Source of the DNA: Lactobacillus pasteurii DSM 23907 = CRBIP 24.76
Lineage (GTDB): Bacteria; Bacillota; Bacilli; Lactobacillales; Lactobacillaceae
Assembly: GCF_000297025.1 (NCBI RefSeq)
Contig: NZ_CAKD01000017.1
Span: 1-48,522, forward strand
DNA length: 48,522 bases
Reading direction: 5' to 3'
The notes under the pieces were generated by a model. That model was not told the DNA's origin. It did no database searches and was given only the letters and a program-made list of their open reading frames with translations. Made by a program: the position numbers and the translations under genes. This document shows positions 1 to 8,692 of the stretch, piece after piece (position 1 is the stretch's first letter; every line of letters begins with the position of its first letter).

Positions 1-186
1 GCTGCTATATAAAACATGGAAATATGTAGAAGAATACGCATTTCCTACATATCAGAAAGATATATTTTTCCTTTCTTTGTTTCATTTACTGTCGTCTTCA
101 CTAGTATTCTGATATTCCACCTGGGAGTAATCACATTGACCAGCTCTTACAGCTTAAGGACCTAGCCAGCCCCGTTTATTTTCTTT
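1..186 (-). mobile_element. Right end of IS200/IS605-type element, candidate omega (re) RNA region
   Basis: This stretch lies just downstream of tnpB in the tnpB reading direction, where the guide-scaffold RNA and right end of such elements sit. It has no reading frame. An 8-bp inverted repeat (ATATGTAG/CTACATAT, about 24-53) could be the subterminal hairpin read by a Y1 transposase. A second inverted repeat, ATATCAGAA with TTCTGATAT, lies around 48-115. The exact element end cannot be fixed because the flanking sequence is cut by the window edge. RNA function is inferred from position only. Confidence 0.4.
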
Positions 187-1344
187 TTATTTTGCCAAAG
201 CTAAAAGATTTAATACTGCATTTTCATCTCGATCGTTTGTATATCCACACTGATAACAGATATACTCGTTGTGTTTAGTGCCATGCTTTTGGTTGCCTTG
301 CAAAGTGATCTTTTCATCACCTTTTTTGACATAGCCACACTCAGCACATCTTTGTGTTGATGGATAGGTTTTATCAGCTAAGATCAATTCTTTGCCATAC
401 CAAGCACATTTGTAAGTCAGAATTTGTCTAAACTTACTAAATACTGATCTCTGCATACCTTTTGAAGCAACATGCGTCATCATCATTTCTTTGACAGCTA
501 AGTCTTCAATTACAATTTGGTCGTAATCATTAACTAGCTGCGTAGTAAACTTCTGTAAAAGATCGTTTTGGATATTAGCTACTTTACGATAATCTCTTTG
601 CAGTTTGGTTCTCACTGCATAGTAATTATTACTTTTAATAGCTAACTTACCATTAACCTTTCTTTTGACTGCCAACGTTCTTTGATAATGTTTGATGCGC
701 TTGTAAAGCTTTTGCAATTTAGCAGGCAAAACATTGATTTGACCTTCTGTATAGTTGAAGTGACCAACATTGACGTCAACTGCTGTCTTTTGTTGAGTTT
801 TAGCCTTAGCTGAAATCTCTTCTTCATAAGGTAAAGCCGCGTAATAGCTGCCTTTTTCTTTGAAGATACTTACTACTTTGACCTCATCCATCTTTAGAGC
901 TTCATAGCTTTTTAAATCAAACCAATTTTCCTTTGAGACACTTCTAGGCTTATCAAGCCGAAGTTTGCCATTAACAATCTTGGCTCTGTCAGTCTTAAAG
1001 CCTTGTCTAGGATCTTTCTTAGATTTAAAACTAGGTATACCCCAATCAGGCTGAGCCTTATCAAAGAAGTTCTTCCAAGCATTAGCTAAGTCTTTAACAG
1101 CTAGTTGCAAACATCGAGCAGACAAAGCATATTGCCAATCAGCTTTATTTGCGACTAATTCATCACGGACTCGGCGCTCATTGGGGCTTGGATTATCCTT
1201 TTTATTTAATGTATGAGCTTCATACATCAATTGCCAAGTTTCTAAGCCTTTATTCCAGCAATATCTGCGATAATCACACAAAGCATCAAGATGCTTTCGC
1301 ATGGTTTTATTAACTTTTAGCTTTACTACTTGTGTTTTAATCAT
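187..1344 (-). CDS. tnpB: TnpB family RNA-guided nuclease (IS200/IS605 accessory protein)
   Basis: A 385-residue protein of the TnpB/OrfB family, the transposon-borne ancestor of Cas12 nucleases, which cuts DNA matching a guide carried by the element's right-end RNA and so helps the element persist. The split RuvC residues all appear present: Asp190 (AVDVNVG), Glu280 (IVIEDLAV) and Asp373 (DRDENAVLN). The zinc-binding cysteines are 333/336 (CAEC) and 363/366 (CYQC). The start follows an AAGGAGGTGAAG ribosome site. Length is normal, so the protein looks intact. No tnpA (Y1 transposase) is beside it, so the element would need TnpA from elsewhere to move. Confidence 0.92.
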   Translation of the reverse strand: MIKTQVVKLKVNKTMRKHLDALCDYRRYCWNKGLETWQLMYEAHTLNKKDNPSPNERRVRDELVANKADWQYALSARCLQLAVKDLANAWKNFFDKAQPDWGIPSFKSKKDPRQGFKTDRAKIVNGKLRLDKPRSVSKENWFDLKSYEALKMDEVKVVSIFKEKGSYYAALPYEEEISAKAKTQQKTAVDVNVGHFNYTEGQINVLPAKLQKLYKRIKHYQRTLAVKRKVNGKLAIKSNNYYAVRTKLQRDYRKVANIQNDLLQKFTTQLVNDYDQIVIEDLAVKEMMMTHVASKGMQRSVFSKFRQILTYKCAWYGKELILADKTYPSTQRCAECGYVKKGDEKITLQGNQKHGTKHNEYICYQCGYTNDRDENAVLNLLALAK

Positions 1345-1626
1345 TGCTTCACCTCCTTGAATACAAACATAAGTTTATATAAGAAGACGAAGCAAAACAA
1401 GTAAACATTGGATCAAAGCTTATTTTCCATGTTTAACTTTCTAAATAAGCTTAATTATTATTTTTATCTATAATTATCTACATATTTCTATATTTTTGTT
1501 AACTGTTAATCAGCTCCTTAGGCATTTTATTTGCACAAATCGTAAACGTATTTACTATTGTATTATACAAATGTGCAAAATCGTAAATATGTTTATGATT
1601 TTGTGGTAAAAAAGGTATAACCAAAT
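1345..1626. other. Intergenic, AT-rich; inverted repeat 1416-1452
   Basis: No supported gene. A perfect 10-bp inverted repeat, AAGCTTATTT (1416-1425) and AAATAAGCTT (1443-1452) with a 17-base loop, lies upstream of tnpB. It may be the left-end hairpin of the insertion element, but could equally be chance in AT-rich DNA. Confidence 0.35.
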
Positions 1627-1671
1627 AAAGTCCAATACCAATCAAAACTAACGATTGGCATTGGACTTTTT
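1627..1671 (+). terminator. Strong hairpin terminator upstream of the pdh operon
   Basis: A 17-bp stem with one mismatch (starting AAAGTCCAAT and ending ATTGGACTTT) is followed by TTTTT on the plus strand. No plus-strand gene precedes it in the window, so it probably insulates the pdh operon from upstream transcription, or terminates a gene displaced by the insertion element. Confidence 0.6.
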
Positions 1672-1705
1672 GCATGCACTCAAAAGGCAATTAACTTATT
1701 CTATC

Positions 1706-1720
1706 ATGAAAGCGCAAACA
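1706..1720. promoter_or_regulatory. CcpA cre site 1 (pdh operon)
   Basis: ATGAAAGCGCAAACA matches the catabolite-responsive element consensus WTGNAANCGNWNNCW at every defined position. It lies 138 bases before the E1 alpha start and is likely bound by CcpA with HPr-Ser-P. Confidence 0.75.
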
Positions 1721-1786
1721 AATAAAATGAAATGACTTAAGTAATAAGTTATAGCACTATAAATTCCTAATATTTCCAAATAAGTA

Positions 1787-1801
1787 AAGAAAGCGCTATC
1801 A
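1787..1801. promoter_or_regulatory. CcpA cre site 2 (pdh operon)
   Basis: AAGAAAGCGCTATCA matches the cre consensus with one mismatch at position 2. It lies 43 bases before the start codon, close to the likely transcript start, a position that normally gives repression. The promoter itself is not clear; TATAAA near 1759 is a possible -10. Confidence 0.65.
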
Positions 1802-1843
1802 TTTGAATTGTAAGATGATAATTTTTAGGGAAGGAGCTCTTCT

Positions 1844-2941
1844 ATGAATATTAGCGATGTTAACTTCAAGGAAATCGTTTCATCATATGCTGATGAATTT
1901 CCAACTTACCGAGTTTTAGATGAAAAGGGCAATGTTGTTGACCAAAAAGCCATGGATTCCATTTCAGATGAGGAATTAGTAAAACTAATGGAAACCATCA
2001 CTTGGGCACGCGCCATGGATGAGAGAGTCATCCTATTGAATCGCCAAGGTGCGCTTGGAAACTATGCGCCTGGTGGTGGTCAAGAAGCTAGTCAATATGG
2101 TTCTGTCTTAGCGCTTGATAAGAAAGATGTTTTTGCCCCAACCTATCGTGATGTCTTTACTGCTGTGAAATTTGGCATGACTTTGACTCAAGCCTTCTTA
2201 TGGTTCAAGGGTCACTACAAGGCTAACCAATATCCAGCTGACTTAAATATGTATTCACCAAACGTAGTTGTAGGTGGTACGCCAATTCAAGCAATGGGTA
2301 ACGCCATTGCCAAGAGAATGAAAGGCGAAAAGCAAATCGCTTTGTCATTATGCGGAGATTCAGCTACTTCAGAAGGTGACTTTTACGAAGCAATCAACTT
2401 CGCCGGCGTTTTCAAGGCTAACTTGGTTGCTGTTGTTCAAAACAATGGTTATGGTATCTCAGTTCCAACTTCTCACCAAACCAAGGCTGAAACCTTAGCG
2501 CAAAAAGCAGTTGCTGCCGGCATCCCTGCCGTAAGAGTCGATGGTATGGATCCAGTTGCTGTTTACTACACCGTTAAGAAAGCTCGTGAATATGCAATCG
2601 AAAACGGCCCAATCGTTGTTGAAAACCTAACTTACAGATTCGGTCCTCACACTATGTCAGATGACCCTAAGAGATACCGTTCAGATGAAGAAGTAGAAGA
2701 ATGGCGCAAGAAGGATCCACTTATTCGCCTAGGCAACTACTTAAAGGAAAAAGGTTTGTGGGATGACCAAAAAGTCGACGAAATCTACGAACAAGTTAAA
2801 GAAGAAGCTAAGGTTGCCTTAGCTGAAATGACTAAGACTGAGCCTCAAAAGATTTCCGACTTCTTGAAGAACATGTACGCAGTTCAACCACAAAATATTC
2901 AAGAACAAATTGCTTACTACGATGCAAAGGAGGACAACTAA
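1844..2941 (+). CDS. pdhA: Pyruvate (2-oxoacid) dehydrogenase E1 component, alpha subunit
   Basis: A 365-residue protein that with the E1 beta chain forms the thiamine-diphosphate decarboxylase of the cytosolic dehydrogenase complex, passing the acyl group to lipoyl-E2. It follows the Bacillus-type PdhA pattern closely: LNRQGALGNYAP and GQEASQ near residues 65-85, the thiamine-binding stretch starting CGDSATSEGDF and closing at VVQNN, and the phosphorylation-loop-like FGPHTMSDDPKRYR. These favour pyruvate over branched-chain oxoacids, though the ptb-buk neighbours leave the latter open. The thiamine motif reads GDS where GDG is usual. An AAGGAG site precedes the ATG. It is the first gene of the operon, behind two cre sites. 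Confidence 0.93.
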   Translation: MNISDVNFKEIVSSYADEFPTYRVLDEKGNVVDQKAMDSISDEELVKLMETITWARAMDERVILLNRQGALGNYAPGGGQEASQYGSVLALDKKDVFAPTYRDVFTAVKFGMTLTQAFLWFKGHYKANQYPADLNMYSPNVVVGGTPIQAMGNAIAKRMKGEKQIALSLCGDSATSEGDFYEAINFAGVFKANLVAVVQNNGYGISVPTSHQTKAETLAQKAVAAGIPAVRVDGMDPVAVYYTVKKAREYAIENGPIVVENLTYRFGPHTMSDDPKRYRSDEEVEEWRKKDPLIRLGNYLKEKGLWDDQKVDEIYEQVKEEAKVALAEMTKTEPQKISDFLKNMYAVQPQNIQEQIAYYDAKEDN

Positions 2942-2942
2942 T

Positions 2943-3920
2943 ATGCCAGTTCTTACATTAGCTCAAGCTGTCAGCGATGGCTTAAACGAAGCCATGAAGA
3001 AACATGACAACGCATTGATTTTCGGTGAAGACGTTGGTAAAAACGGTGGTGTGTTCAGAATTACTGCCGGCATGCAAGAGACTTTTGGCGAAAATCGCGT
3101 CTTTGATACGCCACTAGCAGAATCAGGTATTCTCCACATGTCAGTTGGACTTGCTCAAGAAGGTTTCTTGCCAATTCCTGAATTGCAATTCTCTGGCTTT
3201 GCTGTAGAAGCTTTTGATGCTTTGATTGCACAAATTTCTAGACAACGCTACCGTTCAGGTGGAACTAGAAATGCTCAAATCACCATTCGTGCTCCATATG
3301 GTGGTGGAGTTCACACACCAGAATTGCACTCTGACTCACTTGAAGGATTCTTCTCACAGATTCCAGGTTTGAGAGTAGTTATTCCATCTTCAGCATATGA
3401 TGCAAAGGGTTTGCTTTTGGCATCAATTGAATCAGAAGATCCAGTCTTCTTCCTTGAACACTTGAGACTTTACAGAACAGTCAAGGATGAAGTGCCAGAA
3501 GGCTACTACACAGTTCCTTTAGACAAGGCTAATGTGGTTAAGGAAGGTAGCGATGTTAGCTTGATTGGCTACGGCTTGATGGTTCCAATGGCTATGCAAG
3601 CTACCGAAAAATTAGCTGAAAAGGGCATCAACGCAGAAGTTATTGACTTAAGAACAGTTTCTCCAGTTGATTATGAAACAATCACTGCTTCAGTAGCTAA
3701 GACTCACCATGCAGTAGTAATGCAAGAAGCTCAAAGACAAGCTGGTACTGCGGGTCAAATTATTTCCGAAATCAGTGAAAGAAACTTCATGGACTTAGAT
3801 GCACCTGTAGCTCGCGTAACTGCTCCAGACTCTGTCTTTGCCTTTGGTTTAGCAGAAGAAGAATGGATGCCAGATGTTAACGATATCGTAGCTAAAGTGG
3901 AAGAGACGATTAATTTCTAG
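2943..3920 (+). CDS. pdhB: Pyruvate (2-oxoacid) dehydrogenase E1 component, beta subunit
   Basis: A 325-residue transketolase-like partner of E1 alpha. The N-terminal half carries the pyrimidine-binding fold with FGEDVGKNGGVFRIT and the conserved PLAESGI segment; the C-terminal half is the transketolase C domain (DLRTVSPVDYETI). The start is taken at MPVLTL after AAAGGAGGACAA, not the longer in-frame extension that would overlap pdhA. One base separates it from pdhA, as expected for subunits made in equal amounts. Length and motifs are normal. Confidence 0.93.
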   Translation: MPVLTLAQAVSDGLNEAMKKHDNALIFGEDVGKNGGVFRITAGMQETFGENRVFDTPLAESGILHMSVGLAQEGFLPIPELQFSGFAVEAFDALIAQISRQRYRSGGTRNAQITIRAPYGGGVHTPELHSDSLEGFFSQIPGLRVVIPSSAYDAKGLLLASIESEDPVFFLEHLRLYRTVKDEVPEGYYTVPLDKANVVKEGSDVSLIGYGLMVPMAMQATEKLAEKGINAEVIDLRTVSPVDYETITASVAKTHHAVVMQEAQRQAGTAGQIISEISERNFMDLDAPVARVTAPDSVFAFGLAEEEWMPDVNDIVAKVEETINF

Positions 3921-3929
3921 GAGGGAACT

Positions 3930-5237
3930 ATGTATCAATACATCTTACCAGACTCTGGTGAAGGTACTCATGAAAGTGCCATTATGTCATGGGCTGCCAA
4001 GGTCGGAGACAGAATTGAAGAAGACAAAACTTTATTAGAAATCGAAAGCGACAAGGCGGTTGTTGAACTTCCAAGTCCAGTTACTGGATATTTAGCTAAG
4101 ATCTACGTTGAAGCAGGAGATACAGCAGTAGTTGGCAAGCCAATTGCAGATATTGCTTTGACTGAAGAAGAATTGAAAAACTATCTAGCAGGTGGTGAAA
4201 CTGCAACACCAGCACCAGTACCAACTCCAGAACCAGTCAAAGAAGAAGTTTCAGTATCTTCAGCCAAGGCTCCATCAATTGCCCCAGCAGCTACTAGTGA
4301 AAACTCAAGCGACATTAGAACTCTGGCTGTGCCAAGAGTACGTCACTATGCCCGCGAAAAAGGCGTTGACCTACACTTAGTTACAGGAACAGGCAATCAC
4401 GGCAAGATTACGATTGAAGACGTAGACCAGTTCTTATCAGCTGATCCTACTACTCAAATAATTGTGACTGAAACAAAATCTGCAACTTCTGAGCCAGTGG
4501 CATCCCCAGCTCCAACTAATGAAGAATTCCCTGAGATCATTGAAAAGATGCCAGCAATGAGAAAGACAATTGCGCAAGCAATGGCTCGTTCAAGTAGCGA
4601 AGTAGCTCAAGTAACTGTCTTTGATCAAGTTGAAGTAGATGCTTGGGTTGCTCACCGCAAGAGAATGAATGAAATTGCTAAGGCAAAAGGCTTTAAGCTC
4701 ACATACACTCCATACATGGTTAAGGCGCTTGTTGGAATGCTTAAGCAATTCCCAGATCTCAATGTCTCCCTTGATATGGAAAAGGGCGAGATCATTCGTC
4801 ACCAATACTACAACATTGGTGTTGCAACCGACACTCCTAAGGGCTTGATGGTGCCAATGATTCGCAACGCTGAAAGAAAGAGTCTCTTTGATATTGCGCA
4901 AGAAATTACTGAAATTGCTGAAAAAGCTCGCGAAGGTAAGATTGCTCCTTCAGATATGGGCAAGGGGTCAATCACAGTTACTAACGTTGGTGCTGCTGCA
5001 ACTTCCGGTGTTTGGTCAACTCCAATCATCAACTTGCCAGAAGTAGCGATTTTAAACGTTGGTCGAATCGACAAGGTCTTCATGCCAGATGAAGAAGGAA
5101 ATCCAGTTTTGAAGAATGTCATGAAGATTTCCTTTGCCTTTGATCACCGCGTTGTTGATGGCGTTTATGTTCAAAAGGCCATCAACTTGCTCAAGTCATA
5201 CTTCAACAACCCAGATTTATTATTAGCGGAGGGATAA
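3930..5237 (+). CDS. pdhC: Dihydrolipoamide acyltransferase, E2 component
   Basis: A 435-residue E2 core protein that accepts the acyl group on lipoate and moves it to CoA. Domains in order: one lipoyl domain (1-75) with the lipoylated Lys42 in ESDKAVVE; a Pro/Ala/Thr-rich linker; a peripheral-subunit-binding domain (about 131-168, VPRVRHYAREKG); a second linker; and the acyltransferase domain with the catalytic HRVVDG motif at about residues 406-411. A TAGGAGGG site precedes the ATG. A single lipoyl domain is common in such bacteria. The lipoate ligase at the far end of the cluster would supply its cofactor. Confidence 0.93.
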   Translation: MYQYILPDSGEGTHESAIMSWAAKVGDRIEEDKTLLEIESDKAVVELPSPVTGYLAKIYVEAGDTAVVGKPIADIALTEEELKNYLAGGETATPAPVPTPEPVKEEVSVSSAKAPSIAPAATSENSSDIRTLAVPRVRHYAREKGVDLHLVTGTGNHGKITIEDVDQFLSADPTTQIIVTETKSATSEPVASPAPTNEEFPEIIEKMPAMRKTIAQAMARSSSEVAQVTVFDQVEVDAWVAHRKRMNEIAKAKGFKLTYTPYMVKALVGMLKQFPDLNVSLDMEKGEIIRHQYYNIGVATDTPKGLMVPMIRNAERKSLFDIAQEITEIAEKAREGKIAPSDMGKGSITVTNVGAAATSGVWSTPIINLPEVAILNVGRIDKVFMPDEEGNPVLKNVMKISFAFDHRVVDGVYVQKAINLLKSYFNNPDLLLAEG

Positions 5238-5240
5238 CAG

Positions 5241-6653
5241 ATGGTTGTAGGTGGATTTACAAATGAAGTCGATACCATCGTTATCGGCGCAGGACCTGGT
5301 GGTTATGTAGCTGCTATTAGAGCAGCGCAACTAGGTCAAAAAGTAGTTATCGTCGAAAAAGATCAAGTGGGTGGGGTTTGCCTTAACGTGGGATGCATCC
5401 CTTCCAAGGCTCTCATTCATGTGGGCCGCGAATATGCTAAGACCCAAGCAGAAAATCCATTTGGTTTAAAGATCGGCCAAGCAGAGCTAGATTTTGCCAA
5501 AGCTCAAGCATGGAAAGACAATAATGTAGTTAAGAAATTGACTACTGGCGTTAGCAGCTTGCTTAAGAAAAATAAGGTTCAAATTATTTCCGGTGAAGCT
5601 CACTTTGTTTCACCAAACAAGGTACACGTAACGCCAAAGGACGGTTTAGGTGAAGATTATCACTTCAAGAACATTATCTTAGCTTTAGGTAGTCGACCAA
5701 TTGAATTAAAGGCTTTCCCATTTGGCGAAGATATTTTGGATTCGACTGGTTTGTTGAATTTGAAAGAAATTCCAAAAGAACTCGCAATTATCGGTGGTGG
5801 CTACGTCGGAATGGAACTAGCTATGGCCTATGCAAGTCTTGGCAGTCACGTAACTGTTTTAGAAGGATTAGACCGCGTACTTAACAACTTTGATGCTAAT
5901 TTGGTCAAGCCAGTTTTGGCTGAAGCAGAAAGTTTGAACATGACCATTATTACTAAGGCTATGGCTTCTCGCTATGAAAAATCAGACGACGGTTTGCACT
6001 TGTTCTACAAGCTAAATGACAAAGAAGAAGAACTTGTTGCTGACAAGATTGCCGTAATGGTTGGCCGCAAGCCAAATACTGATGGAATCAGTATCGAACT
6101 TTCTGGTCTTGATCTTGATGAGCGCGGCTTGATTCCGGTTGATGAACAAATGCGCACTAGTCAATCGCATATTTATGCAATTGGTGATATTGTCAAAGGT
6201 CCAGCTCTTGCTCACAAGGCATCTTATGAAGGCAAAGTAGCAGCTGCGGCTATTTCTGGCGATAAGGGAGTAGCCAATGACTACTTAGTCATTCCAACTG
6301 TTGCCTTCACCCACCCAGAAGTGGCGACTGTAGGTATGACTCAAAAAGAAGCCCAAGAGCAGGGGATCGAAACTAAGGTGGCAACCTTTAGATTTGCCAG
6401 CAACGGCCGAGCACTTTCAATGGATGAAACCGATGGCTTTGTCCGCCTAGTTTCTGAAAAATCAAGCTCACGACTAATTGGAGCGCAATTAGTTGGACCA
6501 GAAGCTAGTGAACTAATTGGCGAAATTACCTTAGCAATTGAAAACTTGATGACGGCAGAGGACATTACTTTGACAATTCATAATCATCCAAGTCTTGCCG
6601 AAACTTTGATGGATGCAAGCGAAATTCTCTTAGGCCAAGGCATTCACCAGTAG
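5241..6653 (+). CDS. pdhD: Dihydrolipoyl dehydrogenase, E3 component
   Basis: A 470-residue FAD disulfide oxidoreductase that reoxidises E2 dihydrolipoamide and makes NADH. Visible features: the FAD-binding GAGPGG near residue 17, the redox-active disulfide Cys47/Cys52 in GGVCLNVGCIP, the NAD-binding GGGYVGMELA in the middle, and the C-terminal HNHPSLAET with the catalytic His-Glu pair. Length is normal. The start lies three bases after the E2 stop, with the ribosome site (GGAGGG) inside the end of pdhC, so translation is probably coupled. Confidence 0.94.
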   Translation: MVVGGFTNEVDTIVIGAGPGGYVAAIRAAQLGQKVVIVEKDQVGGVCLNVGCIPSKALIHVGREYAKTQAENPFGLKIGQAELDFAKAQAWKDNNVVKKLTTGVSSLLKKNKVQIISGEAHFVSPNKVHVTPKDGLGEDYHFKNIILALGSRPIELKAFPFGEDILDSTGLLNLKEIPKELAIIGGGYVGMELAMAYASLGSHVTVLEGLDRVLNNFDANLVKPVLAEAESLNMTIITKAMASRYEKSDDGLHLFYKLNDKEEELVADKIAVMVGRKPNTDGISIELSGLDLDERGLIPVDEQMRTSQSHIYAIGDIVKGPALAHKASYEGKVAAAAISGDKGVANDYLVIPTVAFTHPEVATVGMTQKEAQEQGIETKVATFRFASNGRALSMDETDGFVRLVSEKSSSRLIGAQLVGPEASELIGEITLAIENLMTAEDITLTIHNHPSLAETLMDASEILLGQGIHQ

Positions 6654-6666
6654 AAAGGTGATTATT

Positions 6667-7716
6667 ATGGAAAACAAACTTACAGGAAAAGCATTCACTA
6701 TGAATGTGTTGAATGGTATCGCGATTGGGGCGGTAGTCGTCCTAATTCCTGGGGCCTTGCTTTCAGAAATTGTTAAGGCCCTAAGTCCTTCGATGCCATT
6801 CTTAGCAACAATTGGTACTGCTTTATCAATGTCAAATTCGATGATGGGCCTTGTCTGTGGTATTTTGGTTGGACTTAACTTTAAATTCAATCCAATTCAA
6901 GCAGCTTCGCTAGGTCTAGCTACTGAATTTGCATCAGGAGCAGTCAAAGTTAACAAAGGCGTGATTACGATTGCTGGAACAGGTGACATCATCAATATGA
7001 TGATTGTTTCAGCAATCGGCGCGGGACTGATTCTCTTAGTCGGAAATGGCTTAAAGGCCTACACGATTTTGGTTATTCCACCACTCTTATTAGTGGTAGT
7101 AGGTTACATTGGCTACGCAATCTTGCCATATGTTGCCAAAATTACTGAATGGATTGGCCTGGGCGTAGCTCAATTATTGAACTTGCAGCCACTTGTAATG
7201 AGTATCTTGCTAGCAGTTATCTTCGGCGTTTTGATCATTTCGCCAATCACCACGGTAGGTATTGCTTTGGCGATTTCCTTGGCAGGACTTGGCTCAGGTG
7301 CAGCCAATGTTGGTATCTGTGCAACTGGTTTTGGTTTTGCTATTTTAGGATGGAGCGTAAATTCACACGGTACAAGTTTAGCCCACTTCATCGGGTCTCC
7401 AAAGATCTCCATGCCAGTTGTAGTTAAGAACCCAAAGACCCTGATCCCAATCATTTGTTCAGCTGCCTGCTGCGGCGTAGTAGCTTACATTTTCAATGTT
7501 CAAGGAACGCCAATGAGTGCTGGATTTGGTTTTAGTGGATTAGTTGGACCTATTAACAATTTGAATCTTGCTAAAGGTGGATGGTCCTTAGCTAATATTT
7601 TAATTACCATTCTAGTATATGCGGTAGCACCAGTTGTTTTCGGCTTTATCTTCAAGTTCTTGTTTGTAGATAAGTTGCATCTAGTTTCAACTGACGATTA
7701 TCGTTTGAATGTTTAA
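6667..7716 (+). CDS. PfoR-like membrane protein, PTS EIIC_2 family
   Basis: A 349-residue, very hydrophobic protein with about nine or ten membrane segments. It resembles the PTS EIIC_2 family that includes PfoR, once named as a regulator of perfringolysin; glycine-rich stretches such as GLGSGAANVGICATGFGF and the SHGTSLAHFIGSPK loop are what I recognise. No EIIA or EIIB partner is nearby, so a true sugar PTS role is doubtful. Lying between E3 and ptb, it may move a 2-oxoacid, an organic acid or the end product of the pathway; that is inference. The start follows AAAGGTGATT; a longer GTG frame is less likely. Confidence 0.72.
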   Translation: MENKLTGKAFTMNVLNGIAIGAVVVLIPGALLSEIVKALSPSMPFLATIGTALSMSNSMMGLVCGILVGLNFKFNPIQAASLGLATEFASGAVKVNKGVITIAGTGDIINMMIVSAIGAGLILLVGNGLKAYTILVIPPLLLVVVGYIGYAILPYVAKITEWIGLGVAQLLNLQPLVMSILLAVIFGVLIISPITTVGIALAISLAGLGSGAANVGICATGFGFAILGWSVNSHGTSLAHFIGSPKISMPVVVKNPKTLIPIICSAACCGVVAYIFNVQGTPMSAGFGFSGLVGPINNLNLAKGGWSLANILITILVYAVAPVVFGFIFKFLFVDKLHLVSTDDYRLNV

Positions 7717-7722
7717 TTAAGC

Positions 7723-7761
7723 AAAAGGATTTTCCGACTTAGTTTGGTAAATCCTTTTTTT
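7723..7761 (+). terminator. Hairpin terminator/attenuator between pfoR-like gene and ptb
   Basis: A perfect 10-bp stem AAAAGGATTT/AAATCCTTTT is followed by TTTTTT. It would reduce but may not stop transcription into ptb, setting lower ptb-buk expression than pdh. I see no clear promoter between it and ptb. Confidence 0.75.
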
Positions 7762-7775
7762 AAAGGAGAAAAATT

Positions 7776-8684
7776 ATGGGAATTATTAACCGATTGAAAA
7801 CTATTAGACCAGAAGTAGATCATGCACCCAAGATCAACTTGGTAGTCGTTAAGGCTAATGATCCTGAAGTCCTAACTTGTGTTGAGCAGGCCTGCAAAGA
7901 AGGACGAGTATTTGCCTATTTAATCGACAGCCGCGACAAATTGTCTGAAAGCTTGAAAGATTACGACTTGCCAGCAGATAGCTATGAAATTGTTGATGAA
8001 AATGATGACCAACAAGCTTCTTTTAAAGCCGTTGAACTAGTTAGGAACGGCCAAGGGGATGCAATTTTAAAGGGACACCTTGCTACAGGCAAAGTGTTAA
8101 AAGAAGTTGTAAACCGTGAAACTGGTATTAGAAAAGCGCAAACCCTATCGCATGTGGCGATTATTGCCAATCCAAAATTGGAGCAATTGTTAGCAGTAAC
8201 TGATGGCGGATTGATTCTACAAGCTGACGAAAACAATGGCAAAGTGATTATCGACAATGCTGCTAGCGTGATGAAGGCCTTGCAGGTTGAAAAGGTAAAG
8301 GTGGCACTTTTATCTTGTGCTGAAAATGTCATCCCTAAGTTGCCATCTTCAGTTTTGGAAGACAAGTTAAGCCAGGAATTGTCTGGCCTTGATCCAGATG
8401 TAATTGTTGAAGGTCCGCTTTCCATCGACTTAGCCTTATCGCCAGCAAGTGCCAAGGAAAAGGGCTATAACGGACAGATCAAGGGGGATGCAAATGTCTT
8501 ATTTGCACCTGACATCGTAACTGGCAATACCGTTTCAAAATCCATGCTGTTATTTGGCGATTCACAAATGGCCGGAGTAATTATGGGAGCTAAGGTGCCA
8601 GTAATTATTACTTCACGTAGTTCAAGCTATGAAGAGAAGTACGCTTCAATTCTATTAGCGCAGATTTTAATGCTAGATCAGTAG
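7776..8684 (+). CDS. ptb: Phosphate butyryltransferase-type phosphate acyltransferase
   Basis: A 302-residue member of the phosphate acetyl/butyryltransferase family, which swaps CoA for phosphate on an acyl-CoA. The length (about 300) and its place directly before a butyrate-kinase-type gene fit ptb better than pta. Recognisable segments include the LKGHLATGKVLKEV loop and, near the C terminus, FAPDIVTGNTVSKSM. A good AAAGGAG site precedes the ATG. In Enterococcus, ptb-buk sits beside a branched-chain oxoacid dehydrogenase; here the dehydrogenase looks pyruvate-like, so the acyl group could be acetyl or branched. Confidence 0.88.
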   Translation: MGIINRLKTIRPEVDHAPKINLVVVKANDPEVLTCVEQACKEGRVFAYLIDSRDKLSESLKDYDLPADSYEIVDENDDQQASFKAVELVRNGQGDAILKGHLATGKVLKEVVNRETGIRKAQTLSHVAIIANPKLEQLLAVTDGGLILQADENNGKVIIDNAASVMKALQVEKVKVALLSCAENVIPKLPSSVLEDKLSQELSGLDPDVIVEGPLSIDLALSPASAKEKGYNGQIKGDANVLFAPDIVTGNTVSKSMLLFGDSQMAGVIMGAKVPVIITSRSSSYEEKYASILLAQILMLDQ

Positions 8685-8692
8685 GTGACAAG

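Noticed and set aside
1499..1690. 63-codon open frame on the minus strand
   Set aside because: It has no ribosome site and runs through the terminator stem at 1627-1671; its hydrophobic look comes from AT-rich codons.
4590..5122. Two frames of about 100 codons opposite pdhC
   Set aside because: Antisense shadows of the E2 catalytic domain without ribosome sites.
7982..8455. 157-codon frame opposite ptb
   Set aside because: Antisense shadow of a conserved enzyme gene; composition follows ptb codon positions.
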